Assembly (NCBI GenBank): GCA_034670405.1
Contig: JAXDDX010000038.1
Coordinates: forward strand, 2,541,501 to 2,605,500
Direction of reading: 5' to 3'
DNA length: 64,000 nucleotides
Source: Hoplostethus atlanticus
Taxonomy: Eukaryota > Chordata > Actinopteri > Trachichthyiformes > Trachichthyidae
Part shown: positions 29,545-41,000 of the stretch, piece by piece
How the letters are laid out: every line of letters starts with the position of its first letter
How positions within the stretch are numbered: position 1 is the stretch's first letter
Notes under the pieces: generated by a model
Told to the model about the DNA's origin: nothing
Databases searched by the model: none
Seen by the model: only the letters and a program-made list of their open reading frames with translations
Translations under genes and position numbers: made by a program

Positions 29545-31233
29545 TCATTCCCTCACTGCCTCTGTGAGGCATCGATCAGTGCCTTCACTGGCGTCTACCC
29601 GTGGTTTGCGACCCTTCCTCTGGCCTCCCCCCTCCACCCATGAGTTATGAATAACAGTCCCCCCGCTGGGAGCTGGGTCCACCTGCAGCAGAGAAACTAC
29701 CCTTTTCTTGACACGTGTTTTGAGGGCACGTCGCAGCTTCTGCCTTGTGAAAGCATAGAGCAGAGGATGGAAAATGGTGGTTCCGTAGGCCATAGCCAAG
29801 AAGCAGAGGCGGATCCGCACCAGGCCATCGCTGGGACCCAGACACAGGATCAGCACATTGACCGCAGACAGAGGGGCCCAGCACCCCAGGAAGCTGGATA
29901 TGATGATTAGGGACATCTTTAAGACGCGACGCTGACGTTCCCGACGGTCCCTGTGTCTGCGCACTGCGCGCCTCAAGGCGATGATAGCAGACACTGAGGC
30001 CTGGACGCCCATGGTGGAGGCAGGTGGTGGTGAGGTGGCCTGGCCAGGGGTTGAGGCTGAGGCAGGAGTCTGAGGAGCAGGGGTGGCCGGTGTGGTGGCG
30101 ATGGGGGTGGTGGCAGCAGTGGTGACTGTGGTGACTGTTGCTCCACTGTCAGAGGTAATCTGGGGCACAGAGGGGAGGGGTGGAGGTGATGTCGGCGTAG
30201 GGGTGGGAGAGGGGATGAGGGGAGGATGGGTGAGGTGCTGGTTCTGGCTGGAGGACACCCGCTCTGTGGCCAGGTTGAGATCCTTCTTCTTGTGCCTCCT
30301 GCGGCGTATCCTGCAGCCCGAGTCCTTCGCGCGCTTGCCTCTCATCATATGGGAGCCAATGCGGATGTTGAGGGCCTGCAGGATCCTGGAGTAGGTGAAC
30401 AGCATGACGACCACAGCGATGAAGAAGCAGGGCACTTGGAGCAACAGGTGGTAATACATCGCCAGGCCTGTGTAGTAGCCCTGCCCCCCTACGCACAGCA
30501 ATGTTCGGTTCTGCCATGCAGGAGGCAGGTGATGTGAAGAGGAGGAGGGATGAGGGGAGGCTGAAGAGGAGGAAGAGGGGGAGGTCAGAATGGGGGTCAG
30601 TCCAGTGGTGAGCTGAGAGTCATTGTTCAGCCCCTCCATCTCTCCATCCTTGCTGTCCTCAGCCTTGGAGGTGAAGAAGTCCCCCTCAAGGAAGGGCAGG
30701 AAGAAGACTGCCAGGGAAACGGCCCACACGGCAGCAAGGAGCAATGCAGCGCGCCGGGGGGTCAGCAGCCGACTGGCTGGACGCACTGAGATGTCGTAAC
30801 GGTCCAAACTGATGACCAGCACATTGACAGCTGTGGCCACGCTGGTGAATGTGACACAGGCCTCGTGGAAGCAGCACAGCGTGGCCAGGTTGCCAACTCC
30901 ACTTCCATCAGCTGGCAGCAGGATCACAGCCACAGTCAGCGGGAGACACAGCACACATACCAGGATGTCCAGCACGTGGAGGTTGACAGTGACTAGGTTA
31001 CTGACCGAGTCTACCAGGTTGGATTGGGCACAGTAGAGCACGAGCACGGTGAGGTTGCTGCTGAAGCCCAACACCAGCTCCAGCATCAGCACAGTGGTCA
31101 AAGACACCTGGAAGCCAAGAGGGTAGGGCGTGCTCCAGCCCTCCTCCAGCCCCACCCCGCCCCCTCCATCCAGCAGGTCTGCCCCCTGACCATCACTGGT
31201 CTCCAGGAGGTCGCTATAGCCTTCGGTCTCCAT
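29545..31233 (-). CDS. gpr22: G protein-coupled receptor 22 (Gpr22-like)
   Basis: Single coding exon for a 562-residue class A (rhodopsin-like) orphan receptor in the plasma membrane. Seven hydrophobic helices are visible at about residues 43-68, 80-106, 118-143, 161-182, 257-283, 438-465 and 473-495. Family signatures are LDRYDISVRP after helix 3, RIGS and IALRRAVRRHRDRRERQ flanking the third loop, LGPSDGLV, and FHPLLYAFTRQKLRRAL at helix 7/8 (HPLLY replaces the usual NPxxY, as in GPR22). The C-terminal IHNSW motif is also kept. The protein is longer than human GPR22 (433 residues) because extracellular loop 2 (about 183-256, Ser-rich with an NRT glycosylation site) and intracellular loop 3 (about 284-437, Pro/Thr-rich) are expanded. 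The ATG at 31231-31233 is used; the codon two before it is GTG. GPR22 ligand and coupling are not settled, although Gi coupling and heart/brain expression are reported. Fish carry gpr22 duplicates; which copy this is cannot be decided here. Confidence 0.94.
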   Translation of the reverse strand: METEGYSDLLETSDGQGADLLDGGGGVGLEEGWSTPYPLGFQVSLTTVLMLELVLGFSSNLTVLVLYCAQSNLVDSVSNLVTVNLHVLDILVCVLCLPLTVAVILLPADGSGVGNLATLCCFHEACVTFTSVATAVNVLVISLDRYDISVRPASRLLTPRRAALLLAAVWAVSLAVFFLPFLEGDFFTSKAEDSKDGEMEGLNNDSQLTTGLTPILTSPSSSSSASPHPSSSSHHLPPAWQNRTLLCVGGQGYYTGLAMYYHLLLQVPCFFIAVVVMLFTYSRILQALNIRIGSHMMRGKRAKDSGCRIRRRRHKKKDLNLATERVSSSQNQHLTHPPLIPSPTPTPTSPPPLPSVPQITSDSGATVTTVTTAATTPIATTPATPAPQTPASASTPGQATSPPPASTMGVQASVSAIIALRRAVRRHRDRRERQRRVLKMSLIIISSFLGCWAPLSAVNVLILCLGPSDGLVRIRLCFLAMAYGTTIFHPLLYAFTRQKLRRALKTRVKKRVVSLLQVDPAPSGGTVIHNSWVEGGGQRKGRKPRVDASEGTDRCLTEAVRE

Positions 31234-31277
31234 TGACACCGCAGCACTCCTTCACACATAGCAACAGCAGCCGCCAT
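31098..31277 (-). other. Overlapping upstream ORF on gpr22
   Basis: An ATG at 31275-31277 (context GGCATGG: purine at -3, G at +4) opens a 59-codon frame. It runs over the gpr22 start codon in a different frame and stops at 31098. The main ATG has a weaker context (T at -3). Such an arrangement normally lowers translation of the main frame. This is a sequence reading only. Confidence 0.55.
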
Positions 31278-31682
31278 GCCAGACCGTGCTCCGTGTCTCC
31301 ATTTTGCCTGGCTCGAATGAGACAGCAATGAGGATGATGATCTGCTCTGTCTGAGGTTCTACACAGGAATGGAGAAAGGAGAGGAGGAAGAGAAAGAGAG
31401 GAAGGGAGAGAGAGAAAGATCAAGCAGTTTAGCAGTCAGCTTGTCTCATATTTACTTAAAAATAACATTCAGCAAATACAAGTCAAACTCGTTATATTTC
31501 AAGAAACAACAAAGTGTGATCAGTCTCCTTGGCAGTCCGATAGAGTCATGGGGTGCAGCTGATGCTGCTAATGATGGGTTATGTTGTCTCGCTGGGCTGA
31601 GGCAGTGAGACAACAACATGCTCCACAAAGACGATGGAAACCGTTCAGGGAGAAATTAGAGCAGCATTTCTCTTGGGGGACA

Positions 31683-31695
31683 GTGTGTGTGTGTA

Positions 31696-31737
<42 letters not shown>
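31683..31737. repeat. (GT)n microsatellite
   Basis: About 55 bp of GT with two CG-type interruptions near its start. Confidence 0.94.
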
Positions 31738-31738
<1 letters not shown>

Positions 31739-34700
31739 TTAGGGAGTGAGAAAAGGTGCCCTGAACAGCACACAGATACTAACAAGCCAAAGGGGATTTA
31801 TTAAGCCTGACCATGCTTACTCTTCATTTCCTGCATTGTGCTGAACCGAAACACAATTTACAAAAGATGTGATCATACATGCTGAGTGTGAGTGGGCGTT
31901 GTTTGATTCTTTCTTACACATATTATATTGGTCACAAAAGAAGCTTACACTGTAGAGCCAAATAACCCACATGGAAACACACTTTAACAAACAACACTTA
32001 AAATCGGCCTGTACCTGTTATCCTGGTCTACTTGAGCACGGTCCACCAGTTAAACCATTACAAAATCATTAAAACCCCTCATAAAACACTCCATTTAAAT
32101 CCTCTGTTACATCTACCAAGTGGATAGGAGGCATGCCATTGCCCAAGAGGAGGCGTGGACATTGTTGGGCTGGTTGAGAGACCGTGCAGTGCATGTTGAC
32201 ATAACAGACATCCAACTGAGTGTGGCGGCAGTTAATAGTTTTCAGAGGGAGACGTAATCAAGATGAATGGGTCAATGATCCTCAGACGTGGCACATAAAC
32301 AATGCTATCACAGAAAGACTAGCTCCCCTGGCATCCTCTCTCCACCCCTCCCTCTTTCACCTTTACCTTTTTCAGACCCTCCTTCTTTTCTCACCTCCCC
32401 CAATACTGAGTGTTACCTTTCCAGTTTAGCATGTAGAGCATGTTGTTTATGGCTGACTGGCTGCTCTCCCATAAATTGCTGTCTGATTAGGAACCTCTTG
32501 TCAATATAAGATACTCAACTATTCCCACAGCAGGAGCGTCCTTACTCCCAGTGTTGGTCATAGCCTTTGCTTCTCAATCTTTAGTTTAATTCTCACCTTC
32601 TCATTTCCCCCTTTCTCTTTCTTTCATTTGCCAGTTTTTGCTCCCATTTCTCATGTGGAAAGAACCTGCAGGCAGAACAGACTGTCAGTGTGGAACACTG
32701 TTCTCTCTTAATCCACTAATGGGTTCCGTGGGGTCTGTGGTGTTGCTGGAACATTGATTTAAGGCATCATCGATCTGCCAATTTAATAGGCCCAAGGCAA
32801 GAGAACACACACAAACACACTCCCTAACCCATCCAGTTTCTGTGGTCTTATTTTTAAATGCTGCTTAAAAATAGAATTTGTACTATTCATTTATTTGAAC
32901 ACTTGTCACAGTATGTAGTAAACTACCGAAAACGACTTGACTTTATTGAACAAAGATAAAGTATTCTTATGTTGGATGCAACTTCAATAATTGAAATATA
33001 AGAAGTATTTAAACATGACAGTGGAAAGTTGGCCTCTTTCTTTCACTATGATGGCAGCATTATCATACATCTTTCATGCACATGACCTGGGAACATTACA
33101 ACATGCTGATGGGTTAAGCACTGAACTTTCACGCCAGGGGGAGCAGAGTTTGACCCATTTTCAACAATGATCTTGATCAGGGTTTGGCTTACCCAGATGG
33201 ACCTTTTACACTGATGATCAATCCATGAACTTCCCGATTCACTACACTAGAGCAAAAGGAGTTTTAGAAACCAGCACATTCATGCTAATTCTATGTCCAT
33301 GTGAAATCACACAATGTTTGGATGTGCTTTGGTGATGAATAGATGATGATCTCCCTTTGTGAAGGGACAAAATCATGATGAGATATTGATTTGGCAGCAG
33401 GAAAAGCAAAAACATGAAATATTATCATAGTGCACCTAACACCCAGTCAATGGTAATGAGTGATGAATGGTTTCACCCTTACAAAAACATGAGCCAAAGC
33501 CAGAGCCTTTATGAAATTAGTAATGTATTATAATGAAAAGTACACACTATGTTAAAAGTACACTATGTACACAAAAGTACACTATGTTATATTGTGCTAC
33601 ATATTATGATGTTTAACGCTGTTATTCTAAGATGTTACATTATTTAGCAAATTGAGGACAAATGTCAACAAAAGAACAATTCATATTTGAAAAGTAGTAA
33701 GGATGCTAGTGGTGTTAACATCCCCCAGTCATCAATTACACTGCTAATAGATATCCTATTTATAAGAAACATACCGTTCAATACTCCATTGACCTACATG
33801 TCTCCTGCAGCTTATTTCAGTGGGTTGTTTGACCCACTAAATGAATGTCCAGGAATGATGTTGAACTATCCGTTACTAATAGCTCTGTCAATGGAAGAGC
33901 ACTATTACAGAAACTGTGAAGTGATGGTGTGACAACCATGAACAGTGAGCTCACATTGTATTATTTACCATTAAAATAAACAAAGACACAACAAAGGGAC
34001 GTGTTCGATCATGATTGTTCTTTGTTGACGAGATCAAAATTACCCATCACATGCTGAAGTCCCTCATCTGATCAGTCTCATCAAACATCAAGCTCATTCA
34101 CGTCAACATCATTCACTTAACAGTCCTGCCATTAATTACAAGGGGATGATTGCGTGCTGATGCAAACTGAATCAGCCATCAACATGAGTAATTTCTGCTA
34201 ATCTAAGATTGACTGAAACAATGAGTCACAATCAGCCATATGACGAAGAGGTAAGATACACAGAGGGCCACAGACAAAAAAGCCTGTTTTTGTATGTGAT
34301 TTGAAGGGAACACAAAATGTCACAAGCCCTTTATATGAACAGCTGTGACTTTGACCCTGAGGGTGGGAAAACTCATGATCTTCCTATTTTGTACAGGGAG
34401 TACAAAAAAGTAAATGTGCAGACAAGGTGCTGAACCGTGGGTAACTGTTTTAATGATCACCAGTGTTTGTGTCTTTCAGTGGAAACCATAAATACTCTCC
34501 TGGCAAGGGTCATTTGAGGTTGCAAGGATGTGTGGTCTTGTTAAGTGAATGGAGAAACACGCCTCTCCAGGAGCCAGGAACCTCAAAGGAGCCCATATCA
34601 GTCCGCCAAGCCTATTGTAGTAAAGTTCTGGTATTAGATATGAGCAATGAATTGTGCTATAGCTGTCTGCTTGGTGCCACCAACCAGTGTGTGTGTGTGT

Positions 34701-34829
34701 GTGTGTTTTGAATGTGTGCACTCTCTTGTGTGAGTTGGGGCAGCAGACATTCGCTGGTAGCAAGGTGAAACTTGATTGATTGACAGCTCAGACAGACGGG
34801 AACATAAGGGTACGTCCAACTCATGGCAC

Positions 34830-35219
34830 ATCCGTTCAGACCCATAGCGTTGAGTTGTCTTCTCACAGCGGAAGGATCGACAGAAACACCCGTGGATGTT
34901 TTCAGATCTGAAGAGTGGATCTTGGTTTTCTCCTATCGCTCAAAGATGAAAGCTTTAAGTACTGTCTATCTGATGGTGATAGTTCCGGTGGTCTACCAGG
35001 TCTTACAGGCTGTTAGGAGTCCCATTTTCTCTTTATCTTGCAATACATTTTGAATTTCAGTTTTGGAAACTCCTGTTTTTTCACTTATTTTCCTTTGACC
35101 TTCACCTTCCTTATGCAAGTGTGTTTCCTGCATTATTGTTTGACACCAAAAAATAAACAATCTGTACTGAATGGCCGTTTGACTGGAAAGTGGTCTCTGA
35201 CTTTTGCACAGTACTGTAT
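34830..35219 (+). mobile_element. Transposon fragment ending in a Tc1-like terminus
   Basis: The segment ends GACTTTTGCACAGTACTGTA, which resembles the terminal repeat of a Tc1/mariner-type element known from fish and frogs. The preceding 300 bp has the look of a non-coding mobile element. No matching left end was found, so this is a one-ended fragment. Confidence 0.45.
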
Positions 35220-37671
35220 ATAAAATGTATAGCTACTTTTGAAACAGGTGGTGTATACTGTTTTGTTTGATTTTATTGTCTTTATATGGGAAATAGAGGG
35301 TGGATGACATCTACATAGGTCATGAGCTAGACTCAAACTAGCAGTTTTGTAATTACATGAGAATAAACTTGCAAAGAAGCATCCTACAAATGGGTAAATC
35401 TGAAGTTAGACGCTTCTGTGTAAAAAAGAGGCATTCAAAATATTGATTTACTGATATGGATGAGCAGCGTCAATCAAGTATGGGATGAAATCAGCGAGAG
35501 TAAGGGGAAGAAAAGCAAAAAATTGTGTGTACACACTGTGTGTGTATGTGGGAGAGAGAGAGGAAGACCGAGAGGAAGGGAGAGAAAGAGGGAAAAAAAG
35601 AAAGAAAAGAGGGTGATGGCGCATGCAGCACGCTGACTCATGGCTGTCTTGGGTGATCCTAATGTCCGCAGTGAGACAATCGATCAAAGGCTTAATTTTC
35701 CCACTCAAGTCATCCAGCAGCGCTAACAGCAAACAGCCACAGCTGGGCAGCAGCACCCCTGGCAGGCTCCCAGGAACCCAGCCTGGACAGACCTCCAACA
35801 ACACAGGCGGCTCAGTGAGCGCTACAACATCCTAGTCTGTTTCACAGCTTTCTGGTCAGGGCAGCTTCGGGCACTTCTGGCTTTGCAGGGGCTATGCCAT
35901 TCAAAATGAGAGGGCAGAACAAACTGAGTACTGTATACTTTACCTGTCATCACAGCTCCTGCCAAGCCTGCTCTATGTAAATCGCCCAACAACCAACATA
36001 CTTCACATCCGTGCATGCCAAAGACACACTGCATTACTAACCGCCACCCACACAGCCACCCACCAAGCCATACACACATACTCCCAGGCCGTATGTTCAC
36101 TGCAGATAGAAAGGAAGATGGATTGCTATCTGAGGCGAATGACATCTTGTGTGTTTAAGAAACTGCTGAATCCCATCCACACCTTGAGACAAGGTAGAGA
36201 GAAGGGGAAGGAGGTGACGGGAGGTAAGATGAAGGGGGAGGTAGGTGGAGAAAGGGAGTGATGGATGGGAGGGAGGCTTAGGGGTGTACAGATGGATGCT
36301 GAGTCGTGTACCCGCTTGAGGGGGATGTTTGTTCCCTGTTCACTCCCTCTATCCATCTCTCCTTTGAACAGTCCCACTTGCGCCTCCTCTCTACCCGTCT
36401 TTAGCATCCATCTTACACCACCTTTTGGCTCTTTCCTTTTACAATATACAGTATCTTTGTGCATTCCTCTTAGGTAATCCTGTGTCTTTGAAGCCTAAAC
36501 TAGTATTTCGTAATGCAACAGTGCAAGTGTCATAGATTGGAGCGTGTCCAGACACCATACAGCCCACAACTCTGACTGGCTGCAACTGGAACATCAATAA
36601 GGAAAATCTGGCAGACAGGTCAATTGTCACATCCTGAAATCTATAGTAACATCTCTGAAGACCGTGGTGTCCGGGCAGCGCTGATCCAGGGGGTTTGGTG
36701 TCATCGTTACCACCCGACAGTGAGTGTGATGGATATCAGTGGCACTTGACTCCACCCTCCATTATAAAACATTCCTCCATATCCTATATCCAGCATTCAG
36801 AATCCCAAGCCTGTAATTTAGCTATTACATGTGCAAACACATTAATAAGCACCAATCAAGCAACCATGCAATCACACCTCTTTAAAATGGGAAGAAATCA
36901 AGCGTGAATGCTGGTGAAATGAACTACAGTTGAGTCATATCAAGGAAAGTGGAGAGTTACACTGATACTGTAGGAAACTGTTAGATTGCCGGTGCAATCC
37001 AACAGAATAGCATTGATTGGTCATAATGAACGAATAAAATGGTGGGAAAAATAATAATAACTCCATTCATTATATTTCTATTATTCCAGTAATTACTCTT
37101 GTGTTCCTCAAGGGCTCTCCATCATTGTTCGTCATCAGGAGCTGGATGGTCTGAATGCTGTCTGTGGGCTAAGACGCCAGTTTAGCTTGATTTGGCTGTC
37201 CAGTTTCAATGCCCCATGGAGAGACAATCAGGCATTTTATTAAGGCAGTGAAACCCCGCGAAACCCAGGGAAGTGATTTTTTTGTTGTTTATTTCCAACC
37301 CATTCAAACCAACACAATGTGTGTGCTCACCTCCAGCTGTAATTTAATCAAGCCAGACAGCAGGATCTCTATGTACCAAAATATCAATAATACCAAAAAC
37401 AATTTGATAACAATGGAATAAGAGCGAGGGAGTAAGTGGAATTCACATGCTACCAGAACGACAAAGAGTGAATACGTCAGTGCTCGGTTAAAATGATGAA
37501 GTTATTTCTCTCCAGAAGGCAATTAGAGAACAATTAATGCCATTTATCTCCTGCAGACAGGACGTCATCTGGCCAGTAGGGGAAAGCATCACTGCAGGCA
37601 TCACACCACAATGATAGACAGAGGTCTAACCTGGGGGGGGGGGGACACCAGCACACAGCCTGGATACACCG

Positions 37672-37673
<2 letters not shown>

Positions 37674-37708
<35 letters not shown>
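37674..37708. repeat. (CA)n microsatellite
   Basis: A 35-bp CA tract. A G12 run lies 30 bp upstream. Confidence 0.93.
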
Positions 37709-37709
<1 letters not shown>

Positions 37710-40559
37710 TACCAAAAAACACTTTTATGTCCCCGTGTAGGAAGGTTTCATAAGAAAACCAGTAGGAGGGCAAAGTATGAGTGGGTAAAATGAATACTAT
37801 ATATGTGGTGTCATTTCAATCTCATTTAAACCTCCAGCCTCCATCTAATATGGCAGATATATCAAGTAAAGTAAAGTATAAACATTTTCCCAAGCATAAA
37901 AACCTTCAGTATATGGCATATCCGGTAGGTCATATACAACGTGAGTAAGGAAGTGGCTTATGTTCATGTAAGATAGAAGTGGCCACATTGATTGAGTCTT
38001 CAAAATTCATTGAACGTGGGTCTTCTCTGCCCGGTCCCTCTCTCTCCTCTAAGCTTGATAGTCTATTTCACCACAGCCACTCCACTTTGCTCTTCTAGTA
38101 ATTTATCATTCCATCTGTCCTTTGTATTTGTTTTCCATCATTCAGGGCTGCATCCCATTTGATGATTTAAAAAAAAAAAAAGGTTCAAAGGTTGCGTGCA
38201 GTTTTAGTGCTCAACAGCAGCACGCAGGCCCGTGAGATGTGTGTATTAGGGTTGATTAAATAAGGACATGCCCAACCCAGGGGAAATGTTGCTCTAAATA
38301 GGAAAAAACAAATATTGACCCACTTCAAATTCCTTAAATCAAGTTGACACCTGCTGTAAAAGAAAGAGGTTCAGGAGGCTTCGTCCCCGTCTAAACACCG
38401 CAGCATCTCAGTGAGGTTTTTCACACAAGCTGTGAAAGGATATACATGCAACACATAAATGCTGCCATATTTACACACAGCATAGCAAATTGTTTACAAA
38501 AATTTTTTTTTGTTTAACATTAACATATGAAGAGTTTTTTTTTGTTAACCCTTTTTTATGTCAGTGTTTACAAAAATTACAAACTAATGCCCTCCAAATA
38601 CTCGCAAAGCCCACATTTACCATCATATTGTAATACAATTGTGTGCTTTCCCCATACTGGGGTTGTCCTGCAATACCCTCAGCAGGATTCTCACCATTTC
38701 AATGCTGTAATCCACGAGCAGAAATAAGAGCACTCAATCAACACATTAGATCGGAGGTGCAATATTCCTTTGCTCATTGTGCTGAAACACAACGTGACAG
38801 CTTCCCTCAACTACTGGAGAGTGACACACATGGTAGAATGTTTCCCCACCAGCAGCATCAAAGCCTCCATAAATACATGCACCGACGCGAACACAGAATG
38901 ACCCACATGCAAAGCAAACATACACACACACACGCTGGCGATGTGGGAGTGATCGGAATGGGAATACGCTCCAGAGATCGCCCCTTTGGGATTCACAGCA
39001 GGGACTCCCCGAGAAAAAAGAAATGGAGGAATCTTAGCACACAATTAAGCCACACACACATCACATACACATCACAAAATACAAGTACAGGTGCGCTTCA
39101 ATAACATTCTTGATCTTCTGTACGTTTGTACTTTTTCAGTGCATTTTCAGAGTAGTTTGCACACTAATCCATTTTCAGAGAGGCAGAGAATACCAATGAA
39201 CATGTTTGCCTCTGATCCATGTTCAATTCTCAATGCATGAAAAGATGTTTTCCTACTGTGAGTCATCTTACCCTAACCTTAACCAAACTCGTTTTATTTG
39301 CCTAAACTTAACCGTTAACAAATGACGGACACGTGAAAAGTACAAAATGGCGTGTCCAATCCTTGCTATTGTTACATAATCCTTTTGTGGAGGATGCATT
39401 TTAAGAGTTTGTGCTTATTTGAAAACATTTTGAGAGACTGTGTGCAGGATCCAACTTGGGTTCTTTAGGCTAGCAGGAAAAGCTTTTAGCCCTACCCCTC
39501 ATAAACTCTACAACAAGACAAGCTTGGACATTGCTCCTTATAAAGACACATTGAGAGGCAGGATTAGGTGAGAAAAACACTAGCGAGGAACACACTCATC
39601 CCCCATTCATAGATTTCTATCCAACTGATTTGTAATCAACAGTAAACCAAATCTAAACATCCATTTTGTATTGTTTTTAGTCTTTCGTCAGAAGTGAGCT
39701 AACCGGTAATGTAGATAAGCACTGTGTTAAACTGTGACACTCTATATTTAACAGTAAACCAAAAAGTAGAAATCTGGGTGAGAAAAGCCTAGTTTTCTAC
39801 TGTAAAAAACATGGTCACAGACGCTATGGCAGGAGAGTCTTTGAGACAAACTAACCACCAGAGAGCTTTGTGGAAGAATTTCTTGTTTCATTAAACCGTC
39901 AAAACCTTATTTGGAGTTACCAAGTCAGTGTGACACTAGAACCACACCATCTCTCGATCCAAAACATCAAGTGTCTTAGAAATTAGCAAAAGGGAATTGG
40001 TTCAAATCAATGTGATTGAAATTATGTCATATCAATAGTCAAAATGGGTCCCAGCAAAATGGAAGGATATAAGGAGAGTGTCCAAATAAAATCACAACAT
40101 GAGGCTGCATGTTCCCAGTGTCTTCTCTTTTCCTTTCTTGTGTTGGAACATAAAGGTTACCGTGCAGGATGGGGAGCCTTTAAAGGATCCATCTAAATGG
40201 TCAGGAACTGCTGTCCCACAGATCACATCCTAAATTGATAACATTCAATTAAAACCAACCAGTGACAAGCACATAGGATATTTTTCAGGCCCCTCATCAG
40301 AGCTGCTCTGACAAGGAGGTGATTTGTTCATGTCGCCTCCAGTCCGGAATCAACATTTTGACTGTCGTGCCCCCCTACCGAGACAACCCACCCCCTCTAA
40401 CATCTGTGTTATTTTGTAGAAATCCATCTTATTTCACAATCCCAGTTTTTCTTTTTTTTTAATACATTAATGCATTCTCAAAGGCATGATACCAGTTTGT
40501 TGGAGAAAAAAAATTAGTGTTATTGAAAAGAAGTCCTAAAGGCGAGTGTTAAAACTTAC

Positions 40560-41000
40560 CACCTTGCTGAGTGGGAATTCCCGTTACATCCTACTGCAGG
40601 TGTCGGTGCGCTGCGCTTTCTCCAGCACTGGACCCCGATTCACTCCAGCGCTCTCCAGGACAGCCGGCTGTCAGCCAAAAGACGTGACCAGAATAATATG
40701 CCTCCGTTTTGTCATAAATATTACAGTGGGAGGGGGGGGGGGGGACACCCTCCACGGCTGCAGATAGAGAGCTCAGTGCACCGCTGTGTCTTACAAATCG
40801 GGTAATTCCACAATGTTTTGCGTTTTCTCACTCAGCGTGGCGTGCTGCCTGTCCACTTTTCTGCAGAGGACTACAGCATCCCACACACGGACCAGTCAAA
40901 TGCATAGATTATGCGCCGCAGCCGCTCGTTGGAGCAAAGTCGCTCCATCTCAGCGACCAATACGGTCACTATCTGCATGCAGGAGGGGGAGGGAAGGAAG
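40560..41000 (-). promoter_or_regulatory. Candidate promoter / non-coding first exon
   Basis: Minus-strand sequence CAGCAAGGTG|GTAAGT at 40560 is a near-ideal splice donor. Upstream of it the DNA is unusually CpG-rich for this window (GTGCGCTGCG, CCGGCTG, GCCGCAGCCGC), as at a fish promoter. It is oriented like gpr22 and could be its 5' non-coding exon. It could also belong to an unseen transcript. A G13 run lies at 40732-40744. Confidence 0.35.

Larger units (their letters stand above)
31359..40559 (-). other. Inferred 5' intron of gpr22
   Basis: The minus-strand acceptor at 31359-31360 (about 40-nt pyrimidine tract then GTGTAG) precedes the coding exon, which would begin at 31358. The only strong candidate donor I noticed is GTAAGT ending an exon at 40560. 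No other coding sequence was recognised inside. The interval holds a GT microsatellite (31683-31737), a CA tract (37674-37708), a transposon end (to 35219) and homopolymers (G12 at 37633-37644). The exon pairing is unproven. Confidence 0.35.

Noticed and set aside
29545..31239. Start of gpr22 six bases further upstream
   Set aside because: The codon at 31237-31239 is GTG. The first ATG in frame is 31231-31233.
39271..39316. Telomere-like ACCCTAACCTTAACC
   Set aside because: Only two imperfect TTAGGG-like units. This is ordinary repeat-type sequence, not an interstitial telomere.
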